DNA of 64,000 nucleotides from CAVQDV01 sp963711375 (GTDB taxonomy: Bacteria > Pseudomonadota > Gammaproteobacteria > Coxiellales > Coxiellaceae): contig CAVQDV010000005.1 in NCBI GenBank assembly GCA_963711375.1, positions 2,790,001-2,854,000 on the forward strand, given 5' to 3'. The position numbers and the translations under genes were made by a program. This document shows positions 54,544 through 64,000 of the stretch, one piece after another (position 1 is the stretch's first letter; every line of letters starts with the position of its first letter). The notes under the pieces were generated by a model, which worked only from the letters and a program-made list of their open reading frames with translations, had not been told where the DNA came from and made no database searches.

Positions 54544-56025
54544 TTACTTTATGTTTTCATTTACTTCTGAATTGGCCGAAGCTAAGGACCAGACCCTTTC
54601 TGGAAAAAATTGATCCATAATTGTTTTAACTTCCTCTGGCGCTTCACCAAGCTTATGCTTTATAAGTAAACTTAAAAATTCCAAACGCAGCTCTGTCTCA
54701 TTTTCGTCAGTGGGTGCATTGTTATCGTTATTATTATTTTCTGTTACTTCCTTTTTGCTGGACAAAATCAACTCATAAAGGAATCTAGCCAAATCATAAA
54801 TAAAGCCAGCAATTCCCGCTACAGCGGGAATTGGTGCAAAAAGCTGGGGGTCCCCAGGGGGAGCAAGGCTCCCCTTGGGCGCCAGCGGTGGGTTCCCCAC
54901 CGCGCCAGCGTTAATACAGGAAGGAGTTCCCGCTTTAGCGGGAATTCCTGAAATAAAGCCTAGTTCCTTGCTGTCGTTTTTTGCCTCTTTTTTGGAGAGT
55001 AGCGCCAGAAGTTCTGTCATCGCTCCAAGGCTATTTTTCTTTTCATTGAAATCAATCTTCTGAGATGAACCGAAAATCAGCTCATATTTTTTGGAAAAAT
55101 CCCGAACCACGCTGTCATCACATAAGCGGAAAAGATCAGATTTAGCAAAAGACAATTTTTCGTCCAAAAAAATTTCTCGAAATTTTGCCTGCCAATCGGA
55201 TTTATGGAATTGATCTTTCCCAAAATCCTTAATTTGATTAAAACCAAGTTCCCTTATTAAACAGGCTTCAATCCAAATAAAAGTGCGGCTTTTACGGTCG
55301 CCAATGCTCTTCAAATTCAGGAGGAACCAAAGGCATTCACTTAGAGATAACTTTATTCCAGCCTCACTAAAGTTAATCAATTCCAAATTTGAAAATCGAA
55401 TTTTTCCTTTAGGTTCAAATTGTAGTGCTTCTTTACCCTCAATAAATAAAGAAAAGGCCTGAAAAAGTGGATCTTTTAGCCCAACATTTTTTACAGGCAC
55501 ATTAAGAATGGTAAATTTTTTAAAAACAAATTCAATCATCCAAATAGATATAGTCCCAACTTGATTTTCATATAATGCTTCCCAGTTTTCGGGGTAGGCC
55601 TCTTTCATATTCAATTTTCTGGGCACAAAAATAATCGGGATTTCATTACCAAGGACAGTAATAAGGGCCAAGAGCCATTCCCGCAAGGCCAAAAAGCTTT
55701 TTTCTTGTGAAGGATCCCAAATTAACAAGGCGGCGCTGGCATCGTAGGGCATTTCATTGAAGTAATGCTTTAATCCAGCCTCTCCTGGGAAATTCCACAA
55801 TTGGAAGCTTAGCTTAAGCTCCTTCGTTTCAATAAATTTAATTCCAATACCGGGGTACTCTTTGGAAAAAAGTCCTTTAAGACCAGAATTTTTAAGATCA
55901 TTAGCAAGGATTGACTGAGCCACAAGAGAATTTTTTCCTTTGTTGGTATCTCCAAAAACAAGCCATTTTACAAGGAGACTTTGCTGGTTTTTGTTACCTT
56001 GTTCTTGTCCATTAAAATCTTTCAT
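54544..56025 (-). CDS. Degenerate Ras-like GTPase-domain protein, paralogue of the next gene
   Basis: 493 residues from ATG 56025 (AGAGGG upstream). The N-terminal GTPase-like domain has a P-loop GDTNKGKNS (about 25-33), a G3-like LWNFPGE (about 77-82) in place of WDTAGQ, and RKLN where NKxD should be, so nucleotide binding is doubtful. The middle (LSLSECLWFLLNLKSIGDRK) and C-terminus (GEAPEEVKTIMDQFFPE) align with the paralogue at 56113-57621. About 48 codons near residues 360-406 come from a palindromic repeat (SGIPAKAGTPSC...IPAVAGIAG) that the paralogue lacks. Its Asn-rich stretch is short. Probably a tandem duplicate with an effector-like role. Confidence 0.75.
   Translation of the reverse strand: MKDFNGQEQGNKNQQSLLVKWLVFGDTNKGKNSLVAQSILANDLKNSGLKGLFSKEYPGIGIKFIETKELKLSFQLWNFPGEAGLKHYFNEMPYDASAALLIWDPSQEKSFLALREWLLALITVLGNEIPIIFVPRKLNMKEAYPENWEALYENQVGTISIWMIEFVFKKFTILNVPVKNVGLKDPLFQAFSLFIEGKEALQFEPKGKIRFSNLELINFSEAGIKLSLSECLWFLLNLKSIGDRKSRTFIWIEACLIRELGFNQIKDFGKDQFHKSDWQAKFREIFLDEKLSFAKSDLFRLCDDSVVRDFSKKYELIFGSSQKIDFNEKKNSLGAMTELLALLSKKEAKNDSKELGFISGIPAKAGTPSCINAGAVGNPPLAPKGSLAPPGDPQLFAPIPAVAGIAGFIYDLARFLYELILSSKKEVTENNNNDNNAPTDENETELRLEFLSLLIKHKLGEAPEEVKTIMDQFFPERVWSLASANSEVNENIK
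54808..54951. repeat. Palindromic element inserted in frame in a coding sequence
   Basis: About 144 bp bounded by two TTCCCGCT palindromes (54808-54836 and 54918-54951, the latter TTCCCGCTTTAGCGGGAA). Inner hairpins are GGGGAGC/GCTCCCC and CGGTGGG/CCCACCG. Part of it matches the intergenic copy at 45711-45775. It keeps the frame open and codes IPAKAG and IPAVAGIAG. Confidence 0.85.
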
Positions 56026-56112
56026 GAAACCCTCTACCAATTGATTTTGCTTAATAAAAAAAGCCAGGCGACAGGTGACCATCGCCGTTTCTTGCTTGGA
56101 AAAAGTATGTTT

Positions 56113-57621
<1,509 letters not shown>

Positions 57622-57782
57622 TAAAATCTCCAGTGTGTTGAATTTTAGGTATGGTATATTATTCTGTCTTTTTTTTCTACGCTCTCTCTTCTTAAGGATT
57701 TTTAAGGGTGATTTTCCAGGAAAGCCCTTAAGGGAGAACTCATGCTACTTTCCAAAATCCCTTTTTCAATTTACCATGAGCC

Positions 57783-58580
57783 ATGATTAACAATAATCCG
57801 AGCTTTATTATTCCGGAGTGGCCCGCCCCTAAAAATGTCCGTGCCGCTCAAACTACACGTTTAAATGGGTTTAGCACAGAGAGTTTTAGTTCTTTAAATC
57901 TTGGTGAGCATGTTAATGATTTTCCCGAAAATGTCGAAAAAAATAGATTTAAATTGCAGCAGGAATTGAATTTGCCATCAGCCCCCTTTTGGCTGCAGCA
58001 GGTTCATGGGAACTCGGTGCATATTATTGAGAGTGGTGAACAGAGAGGGTCGGGGAGGGATATTATACCTCCTATAGCAGATGCCTCCTTCACACGCGAA
58101 ACAGGTCAGGTCTGCATCATCATGACGGCCGACTGCCTTCCTGTTTTGCTATGCTCCAAAGATGGCAGTGAAATTGCTGCCATTCATGCCGGTTGGCGTG
58201 GACTCCTAAACGGCGTCATTGCTAACACCCTTTCTTGCTTTAAATCACCCCCTTCCGAAATCATAGCCTGGTTGGGGCCTGCCATTGGACCCGATATTTG
58301 TGAACTCAACAACGAGATAAGAGTTGATTTTTTGAACAATAACGGAGAAAATGAGGCAGCTTTTCATGCGCGTGAAGCAGACCGTTGGTTTGCTGACCTT
58401 TACGAATTAGCAAGGATATCCTTGAGAAAATTCGGGCTTACCGAGATTTATGGCGGGAACTATTGCACCTATCGAGACAGCGAATTGTTTTATTCGCATC
58501 GACGAGATAAAGGCAAAACGGGTAGAATGGCAAGCTTAATTTGGAAAATATCAGAGGTAAATACAAATGCGTGGGTTTAA
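57783..58580 (+). CDS. pgeF: Peptidoglycan editing factor PgeF (YfiH family)
   Basis: 265 residues. Conserved zinc-site and active-site blocks LQQVHGNSVHII, ADCLPVLL, AIHAGWRGLLNGVI and the end GNYCTYRD...FYSHRRDKGKTGRMAS. Members formerly called polyphenol oxidases; in E. coli the protein removes misplaced L-Ser from muropeptide precursors. It normally follows rluD. The 3' end overlaps degP by 14 bp. The 160 bp before it contain a stem TTAAGGG/CCCTTAA (57697-57727). Confidence 0.93.
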   Translation: MINNNPSFIIPEWPAPKNVRAAQTTRLNGFSTESFSSLNLGEHVNDFPENVEKNRFKLQQELNLPSAPFWLQQVHGNSVHIIESGEQRGSGRDIIPPIADASFTRETGQVCIIMTADCLPVLLCSKDGSEIAAIHAGWRGLLNGVIANTLSCFKSPPSEIIAWLGPAIGPDICELNNEIRVDFLNNNGENEAAFHAREADRWFADLYELARISLRKFGLTEIYGGNYCTYRDSELFYSHRRDKGKTGRMASLIWKISEVNTNAWV

Positions 58581-59901
58581 AAAATATTCTGTTGTGGCTC
58601 TTTTCTCCCTATTTTTTCCGGTCTTTTGTGAGGCTCACGTGCCCCCTGAAGTCTTGAGCTCAACCACCAGTTTAGCCCCCATGCTAAAAACCGCAACACC
58701 AGCTGTTGTCAGCATTGCCGTTCAAAAAACTATTCCCTTAGCCATGAGCGCCTTAATTAATCCCGAAGCCCCAACGAAAACCCCTCAATATATTGGTGGT
58801 GTCGGTTCCGGCGTTATTTTTGATGCGGCAAAAGGCTATATTGTCACGAATGCACACGTTGTCAGCAATGCTCGAAATATTTTAGTGGCCCTCAAAGATG
58901 GCAGACGTTTTCGCGGAAAATTAATCGGAAAAGACGAGGGATTTGATATTGCGATTATTCAAATTCCAGCGAATCATCTTACACAAATGCCCTTCTCCGA
59001 TTCCGATCAACTTAAAGTCGGCGATTTTGTGGCGGCTATTGGCAGCCCCTTTGGTCTAAGCCAGTCTGTCACTTCTGGCGTAATTAGCGCTTTAAATCGT
59101 AGCGAACCCAAAATTGAGGGATTCCAGAGCTTTATCCAAACCGATGCTTCTATTAATCCCGGGAGCTCGGGTGGCGCACTCGTCAATATGAAAGGACAGC
59201 TGGTCGCCATAAATACCGCTCTTTTAGGCCCTGATGCCAACATTGGAATTGGTTTTGCTATTCCGAGCAACATGGTGAATAGCGTCATTACTCAATTATT
59301 AAAATATGGCAAAGTAAAACCTGGCATGCTCGGCGTTATTGCTGAAAATGTAACGGCAGATTTAGCCGGCGCCTTTCACGTGGATGCCGAGCACGGCACG
59401 CTGGTTACACAAATTATTCCAGGAACACCCGCCGCGCTTGCAGGAATTAAACCTGAAGATGTCATCTTAAAAGTCGATGGCAAACTGATGCGCAGCGCCA
59501 CGCAATTGCGCAATACCCTGGGTCTCATGCGCCCTGGCACCAAAATTGATTTATCCATATTACGAAATGATAAACCAATGGCTATTTCAGCCACTGTGGG
59601 CGACCCTACTGCCGAACAAAAAACTCGAGTAATTCCCTTTGTTTCGGGATTACGCTTGAGAGATTTTGATGAATTACAAGGCGACGGAACACTCGTAAAA
59701 GGCATTTTAATTACGAAAGTGTCGGATACTAGCCAAGGCGCACTGGCGGGTTTACAGCCTGGAGATGTGATCATTAACGCGAACCAACAACAAGTCAGCG
59801 GCATTCAAGATTTATTGCATGTCATTTCGGAAAGACCAAAAGAGTTATTGTTAAAAGTAAATCGCAACAACAGTGATTTGTATTTAGTGATTAATGCTTA
59901 A
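58567..59901 (+). CDS. Periplasmic serine endoprotease of the DegP/DegQ family
   Basis: 444 residues with a signal peptide (cut after FCEA). Catalytic triad His in TNAHVV, Asp in FDIAII, Ser in NPGSSGGAL; two PDZ domains follow (about 260-340 and 360-440). The length is close to DegQ (455) and it lacks DegP's long LA loop, so a DegQ-like quality-control role is likely. Overlaps pgeF, so the two are coupled. Confidence 0.93.
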   Translation: MRGFKKYSVVALFSLFFPVFCEAHVPPEVLSSTTSLAPMLKTATPAVVSIAVQKTIPLAMSALINPEAPTKTPQYIGGVGSGVIFDAAKGYIVTNAHVVSNARNILVALKDGRRFRGKLIGKDEGFDIAIIQIPANHLTQMPFSDSDQLKVGDFVAAIGSPFGLSQSVTSGVISALNRSEPKIEGFQSFIQTDASINPGSSGGALVNMKGQLVAINTALLGPDANIGIGFAIPSNMVNSVITQLLKYGKVKPGMLGVIAENVTADLAGAFHVDAEHGTLVTQIIPGTPAALAGIKPEDVILKVDGKLMRSATQLRNTLGLMRPGTKIDLSILRNDKPMAISATVGDPTAEQKTRVIPFVSGLRLRDFDELQGDGTLVKGILITKVSDTSQGALAGLQPGDVIINANQQQVSGIQDLLHVISERPKELLLKVNRNNSDLYLVINA

Positions 59902-59904
59902 AAT

Positions 59905-60178
59905 TTAGAGCCATGTTTCGAGGTCTAGATCAGAAATTCTCTCAAAGTGTTTTTTATTATTCGTAATAAATTTGATTTTATTGCTTATTGCAATACTTGC
60001 TATCATTAAGTCCATGTCAGCAATCAATTTGCCTAAGCGTTTCAATTTTGCTTTTTCTCGAGCAAATACAAGAGACGATTCTTCATCATAGGGAAGAATA
60101 ATAAGACTCTTTAGCAGGCGATCAACTTTAGTTATGTTGGATTTTTTTCAGAATATCAGTATCTAACAAATATTTCAT
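59905..60178 (-). pseudogene. Decayed PIN-domain toxin (VapC type)
   Basis: Begins MKYLLDTDILKK, the usual VapC start with the first active-site Asp, then a frameshift leads into LLKSLIILPYDEESSLVFAR...IADMDLMIASIAISN...FITNNKKHFERISDLDLETWL. The length (274 bp) is not a multiple of three and about 50 central residues are missing. The start codon overlaps the antitoxin stop (ATGA). The toxin is surely inactive. Confidence 0.8.
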
Positions 60179-60426
60179 AGCTTGGTATTGCTCGATTTAT
60201 TGACTCTGCCTTCTTTAATACTTTTTAACATTGCTTTTGCATCGTTATCGCTAATAGACCCGAACAAGGACAGCAGTGGAGATGCTTTTTGATGCAACTT
60301 TCCTTCATAGTATCGCATTAGTGCATGTTCTATTACTTCGGTTCTTGTCATGTGGAGATTTTCGGCTAATGTAGTTAATGTCATAACCGATTTCGGACTT
60401 AATCTAAAATTCATTGCTTGTTTCAT
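60175..60426 (-). CDS. VapB-like ribbon-helix-helix antitoxin
   Basis: 83 residues. An N-terminal RHH-type DNA-binding segment (MNFRLSPKSVMTLTTLAENLHMTRTEVIEHAL, here in two parts: strand FRLS and helices LTTLAENLHM / RTEVIEHALMRYYE) is followed by a toxin-binding tail. The frame is intact although the partner toxin gene is broken. It may persist as a repressor without a function or as a defence against an incoming VapC. Confidence 0.75.
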   Translation of the reverse strand: MKQAMNFRLSPKSVMTLTTLAENLHMTRTEVIEHALMRYYEGKLHQKASPLLSLFGSISDNDAKAMLKSIKEGRVNKSSNTKL

Positions 60427-60491
60427 AGCCGCACAAATATAGATTAAAATTTGAAAAATGTAAATACCTTTACTCTACGTGCTTTACTACT

Positions 60492-60731
60492 TTAAGAAGA
60501 TAACTGCAACATTAACCATTGAAGGGCAATTATGGCGGTGCCGTTTCGGATTTTTCCTTCCTTTAGCAATTGTAATACCGCATCTACGGTAGGGTCGTCG
60601 ATAAAGCCTTCTTTTACCCATTTAATTAGAATCCCAGCTAGAATGTCACTCATAGTAGCTTTCCCTAAAGTAGCCCTATCAATTATCCTTTCATCTATCC
60701 ATTTCTGTCGATAATTCCTTTGTTGCAGCAA
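60492..60731 (-). pseudogene. Unrecognised ORF, probably a gene remnant
   Basis: The open frame runs upstream to about 60785 without any ATG and with the protein-like sequence YQRNWFQSKPASYLLQQRNY, then continues RQKWIDERIIDRATLGKATM, WVKEGFIDDPTVDAVLQLLK and ends ALQWLMLQLSS. A start codon with a ribosome site is missing, which suggests the tail of a lost gene. No family recognised. Confidence 0.35.
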
Positions 60732-61018
60732 ATAGCTCGCAGGTTTGCTTTGAAACCAGTTCCTCTGATACCCACCTTTATAGGTTGCTCAGACAATTCT
60801 GACGATCACATTCATTACAGGTTTCTAGCTTGACTAGGGCATCCTTTTTGATACCCTCGATCTCTGGTTTTACCTAGCTCTCCAAAGAGGAACTGGTATT
60901 AAAAGAAGAACAATTTTCATTGCGTGCCTTAGCAACGATATAATTATCAGAGAAACATGCCACAATTTTACAGATAGATATTGAAATTGCTGATTCAGCT
61001 GATAAAGGAAAGGATGAA

Positions 61019-61156
61019 ATGTCATCGGATGGCCACCAAAAAAAAAAATTCGAGTCGTTTAAAAAAATTAATACCGCGCTTGAAAATGATTTTCAACAGT
61101 TAAATACTACTCTCGCTCAAAAAGAGGCAGAAATGGCCTTAGCGACATGTGGATAA
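61019..61156 (+). CDS. Possible 45-residue charged ORF, or remnant
   Basis: ATG 61019 has AAGGA four bases upstream and encodes a Lys/Glu-rich, helix-prone peptide (KKKFESFKKINTALEND...QKEAEMAL) ending in Cys-Gly. The frame is open upstream for about 20 more codons without a start. It may be a coiled-coil fragment of a decayed gene. No family recognised. The rest of 60732-61399 shows no other gene. Confidence 0.25.
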   Translation: MSSDGHQKKKFESFKKINTALENDFQQLNTTLAQKEAEMALATCG

Positions 61157-61258
61157 TCACACTGCCCGAGCGAGTATTTTATGTTCTTGCGAATCAAGTT
61201 GGTAAGGGGGGTTGCTAAAAATTGGATAGCGCTAGTGCCTCTAAGTTCAGTATAAATG

Positions 61259-61272
61259 TTACATTTATGTAA
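61259..61272. promoter_or_regulatory. Palindrome upstream of the LuxR-type gene
   Basis: TTACAT-TT-ATGTAA, a perfect 6-bp inverted repeat, directly after a TATAAA-like box (61251). It lies 128 bp before the regulator's start. Possible operator; no match to the classic 20-bp lux box. Confidence 0.3.
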
Positions 61273-61399
61273 ATTTTTGTTTTCTAATTCACTACAGAAA
61301 TTCGTAATTTAAAAATTTTGTGCTGGAACCCTGAATTTCATTGTGTCATCATAATGTTGCCAAGCAATTTATCTGTACTTGATTAAGGAAGCTGAAACG

Positions 61400-62323
61400 A
61401 TGAAACTAGAGTATAAAGATTATGATAAAAAATTGAAAACTAATGCAAAAAGTAGCAACGGCAATACGCCAGCTAAAAACACCTTTGCTGATCGTATCAA
61501 GCCAATCAATATCGTTAATAGAAGTAGCCTTATGAATAATTCCATTAAAGACTTCGCTCTCTTAACATCTTCTCAGGAGGTAGAAGAAATATGTAAGCCC
61601 TTATTCGATGCTTTCAACATCAATTCGTTTATTTATACAAAAGTTTATAAAAACCAGAGTTATTTTACCTTAAGTAATAGGGCAGACTGGGTAGCGCATT
61701 TTTTTTCAAAAAGGTACTTGCATCCAACGGTTGATTTTTCGCTTCTTGAGAGTGGGCACTTTATTAATCTTCAAGAACTAGGAATTCCGGAGGAACAGAT
61801 AATCACTGCACGCGAATCGTTCAACGCAGATTTTTGGTACAATATAATAAAGCGTCATGACTCTTATTATGAAATAATAGGGTTGGCCTCAGAGCGGGGG
61901 AACGTGAAAATAATTGATCTTTATTTGAGAAATAAGGAGGTTTTAGAGCATTTTTATTATTATTTTAAAGATAAGGCACAGAATTTAATTAAAAATGCTG
62001 AAAAAAATAAAATATTAAGGCCGAATAGAAAATTTGATAATAAGAATGTTCAAAGTGAAAGTGATCAAATCAGGGAATTTTTAGAGAAGACTACTATTGA
62101 CAGATATTACATTTTAGAGGACTCGCAAAATGGTTATGTAACAAAAAGAGAGTACGAAATATTAGCCTTATTGTCAAAAGGCAGTTCAATAAAGGAATTA
62201 TCTCATTCTCTAAATGTGACCCCGCGAACAGCAAAATCCTACCTCTATAATGCTATGCGCAGATTGGGCTGCTATAGTCGATCTGATATACTTAATTTAA
62301 TACAATTGAAAAATGTTTTTTAG
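61400..62323 (+). CDS. LuxR-type transcriptional regulator
   Basis: 307 residues from ATG 61400; an in-frame TTG at 61379 would add seven. The C-terminal 60 residues are a LuxR/GerE helix-turn-helix: VTKREYEILALLSKGSSIKE, then LSHSLNVTPRTAKSYLYNAM. The N-terminal ~200 residues resemble the PAS-like sensor domains of Legionellales LuxR proteins (FALLTSSQEVEEICKPLFDA...NADFWYNIIKRHDSYYEIIG) rather than the autoinducer-binding domain, since typical ligand residues are not evident. Overlaps the MFS gene by 11 bp, so it probably controls that transporter. Confidence 0.85.
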   Translation: MKLEYKDYDKKLKTNAKSSNGNTPAKNTFADRIKPINIVNRSSLMNNSIKDFALLTSSQEVEEICKPLFDAFNINSFIYTKVYKNQSYFTLSNRADWVAHFFSKRYLHPTVDFSLLESGHFINLQELGIPEEQIITARESFNADFWYNIIKRHDSYYEIIGLASERGNVKIIDLYLRNKEVLEHFYYYFKDKAQNLIKNAEKNKILRPNRKFDNKNVQSESDQIREFLEKTTIDRYYILEDSQNGYVTKREYEILALLSKGSSIKELSHSLNVTPRTAKSYLYNAMRRLGCYSRSDILNLIQLKNVF

Positions 62324-63494
62324 TCGAAATTATCTTCACCTACGAATCCAAAATTTTTTGGCTTTATTTTTATTAGCCTTGTTTTTTTCATTTTCGTTTT
62401 TCGAAGATACTATTTTAAATTCGATAAGCCAAAATTTAATTCAGTCCTATCATTTCTCTCCTTTTGAACTTAGTTTTTTCTCAACCATTTTTTTTATTTC
62501 TTCTGGAATATTTTTCGTTTTGTGCAGTATTTGGCTAAAGAATAATACTATCAAATTCCCCATACTGATTTCCGCCTCTCTTTTTTTAATTGGTACTTTA
62601 CTTTTGATGATCTGCAAGTCATTTTTTTCTTTTGCCATCACTAGAGTTTTAATAGGATTAGGGTACAGTTTTGCTTTTGTATGTTGCATGCAATATGTTG
62701 CGATGACACATCATAAATATTTTAGCCTGACGATGGGCTTGATTTCAGCCCTACTCGTTCTCTTTGGGATGTTGGCCCAGGGCCCTTTTGTATATCTTGT
62801 AGATAACTTAGGATTGCAGATTGCCCTTTTGATAAACTTTATTTTTAGTTTTCTGATTTTGGTAGGGATTTTTTATCAGAGAAAAAAATATGATTCTAAT
62901 CAGATTTGTGAAAAGCGAGTGGCTTCATCTCCGAGAGGATTTTTAACGCTTATTAGAAATCGCAATTTATTTGTTTGGAGTGCTTATGCAAGTTTTGTAA
63001 ATGCCCCGATTTTATTCTTAGGAAGTCTTTGGGGCAATATTTATTTGGTAGCATCATTTGGTTTGTCCAGAAAAATTTCAGGTCTTTTACTTTCTCTTAT
63101 GTTTTTAGGTCTTTTGTTAGGGTGCATAATCCTTGGATTTCTTGGAAATCATTTAAAAAAAAGAAAGAAAGCGATGCTAATTTGTCCAGCCTTTATGGTT
63201 ATTTTAACTATACCACTTTTCTCAAACATAAATTCGGTTCCTTTTTTTGGTATAATTTTATTTTTTTTAGGTTTCCTAGCCGCAGCCCAGACTCTAGTTT
63301 ATCCCGAAATTTTAAATAGCCTGGGACTGGATAAATTTTCCTTAGGAGTAGGTATAACTACTTTTTCTATTATGATAATAAGCGCAATTTTGCAATTATT
63401 TTTTGGCGCATTGCTAAAACTTGGTCTTAATGCCATGGTATTGCTTCCTCTGTGCCTATCCGCCGCTAGCCTGAAGTCAATACTGTCAAAGTGA
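62313..63494 (+). CDS. MFS transporter
   Basis: 393 residues, about twelve hydrophobic segments split by a cytoplasmic loop with a KKYDSNQICEKRVASS stretch near 190-205. MFS-like features are the loop between segments 2 and 3 and the FAITRVLIGLGYSFAF helix. Strongly Phe/Leu/Ile-rich and of low GC, unlike the housekeeping genes. Substrate unknown. The start lies inside the LuxR-type gene, so both are probably transcribed and regulated together. Confidence 0.82.
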   Translation: MFFSRNYLHLRIQNFLALFLLALFFSFSFFEDTILNSISQNLIQSYHFSPFELSFFSTIFFISSGIFFVLCSIWLKNNTIKFPILISASLFLIGTLLLMICKSFFSFAITRVLIGLGYSFAFVCCMQYVAMTHHKYFSLTMGLISALLVLFGMLAQGPFVYLVDNLGLQIALLINFIFSFLILVGIFYQRKKYDSNQICEKRVASSPRGFLTLIRNRNLFVWSAYASFVNAPILFLGSLWGNIYLVASFGLSRKISGLLLSLMFLGLLLGCIILGFLGNHLKKRKKAMLICPAFMVILTIPLFSNINSVPFFGIILFFLGFLAAAQTLVYPEILNSLGLDKFSLGVGITTFSIMIISAILQLFFGALLKLGLNAMVLLPLCLSAASLKSILSK

Positions 63495-63498
63495 CAGT
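63482..63498. terminator. Short palindrome at the end of the MFS gene
   Basis: ACTGTCA-AAG-TGACAGT overlaps the stop codon (63492-63494). A 7-bp stem without a T run; possible transcript end or operator. A TATAAT box follows at 63521 and could start the next gene. Confidence 0.3.
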
Positions 63499-63663
63499 AC
63501 GGGGTATCGTTGCATTTAGCTATAATCGACAGACTTTTTTGATATGAATGAGGAATGTTTATCGAAAAGTAGGACTAAGAATATGGGTATCATTTAGGGC
63601 GATAATATAGGACGTCTGATGGTCTAGTATAAGGATTCTGTTTGCAAACGAGAAACTACTTTT

Positions 63664-64000
63664 ATGAGTCGATTACAATATAATTTCAAAGAAGCAAATG
63701 AGGTAATATTACCACAAACATTTTTCATTGAAGTATTTTCAGAAGATTTTTGCAAAAAAAAACTAAATGGATCTCAAGGCAGTAATTTTATTCAAGTAGA
63801 TGGCGTTGACATTGTTAGTCAAAATCAGTATTTTTATGGTAAAGGTCTAAATATTGCAATCATTGATCAAAATAATGGAAAACTAAATGATTTCAAAACA
63901 TTTAATACTGGTGAACTTTTAAATGATGAGATTGAAGATCAAAAAAATCGAAAAGAGTTGTATGAGTTTATAGAGGGTGTATCCGAGGGGAAAATTATCG
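63664..64000 (+). CDS. ILEI/FAM3-like domain protein (3' end outside window)
   Basis: 112 codons are visible from ATG 63664, beginning MSRLQYNFKEANEVILPQTF. The sequence IEVFSEDFCKKKL...FIQVDGVDI...YGKGLNIAIIDQNNGKL...FNTGEL...LYEFIEGVSEGKII has the pattern of the ILEI (FAM3, PANDER, POMGNT1-stem) domain: an early Ser/Cys strand, a GxGLNxxxID core, a Phe-Asn-Thr stretch and the final FIExxxxGxII. This is a match from memory of the family and was not searched. No signal peptide and only a poor ribosome site. ILEI-type domains are mostly eukaryotic, so this may be host-directed. Confidence 0.5.
   Translation, partial: MSRLQYNFKEANEVILPQTFFIEVFSEDFCKKKLNGSQGSNFIQVDGVDIVSQNQYFYGKGLNIAIIDQNNGKLNDFKTFNTGELLNDEIEDQKNRKELYEFIEGVSEGKII

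Overview
The window looks like a chromosome segment of a gammaproteobacterium of the Legionellales type (Coxiella/Legionella/Berkiella-like), probably associated with a host cell. The reasons are AT-rich DNA; gammaproteobacterial gene blocks (rsfS-rlmH-mrdA-mrdB, minCDE, smc-zipA-ligA, rlmD-relA, rpsF-rpsR-DUF2232-rplI-dnaB, bamD/rluD); and eukaryote-like accessory genes (Ras-like GTPase domains, TPR/ankyrin-like proteins, an ILEI/FAM3-like domain, a long SecA-like ATPase). The genus is an inference and was not tested by a search.

Layout. 1-6.3 kb is an accessory, rearranged region. It holds two nearly identical copies of a TPR/coiled-coil gene (the first cut by the window start), a DUF234-type AAA ATPase behind two tandem palindromes, an AAA protein with a degenerate P-loop, and two fossils of the 3' end of that AAA gene. 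6.3-30 kb is mostly housekeeping: an SDR enzyme, an RRM protein, rsfS-rlmH-mrdA-mrdB-mltB, a TPR-methyltransferase, lemA with a frameshifted htpX-like protease, a FadL-like porin, minCDE, zntB, ligA-zipA-smc, then a perfect 80-bp inverted repeat next to smc, a Sel1/SPOR lipoprotein and an unlisted 47-residue membrane protein. 30.6-45.7 kb holds rseP, rlmD-relA (relA lacks its ACT domain), purL, dksA, ppa-dnaB-rplI-DUF2232-rpsR-rpsF and nadE. 45.8-48.7 kb is a three-part transporter/HEAT/cNMP-binding protein. 48.8-59.9 kb is the bamD-rluD-pgeF-degP neighbourhood, split between rluD and pgeF by a 7-kb accessory insert (SecA-like protein plus two tandem GTPase-like proteins). 59.9-64 kb holds a decayed vapBC module, gene remnants, a LuxR-type regulator overlapping an MFS transporter gene, and the start of an ILEI-like protein.

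A second theme is short palindromic repeats built on TTCCCGCTTTAGCGGGAA. They occur between genes, as an extended 218-bp cruciform beside smc, and once in frame inside a gene, where they add about 48 codons. Most housekeeping genes are intact and tightly packed. The exceptions are htpX (one-base frameshift), vapC (internal deletion plus frameshift) and several remnants. No rRNA, tRNA or CRISPR array was seen.
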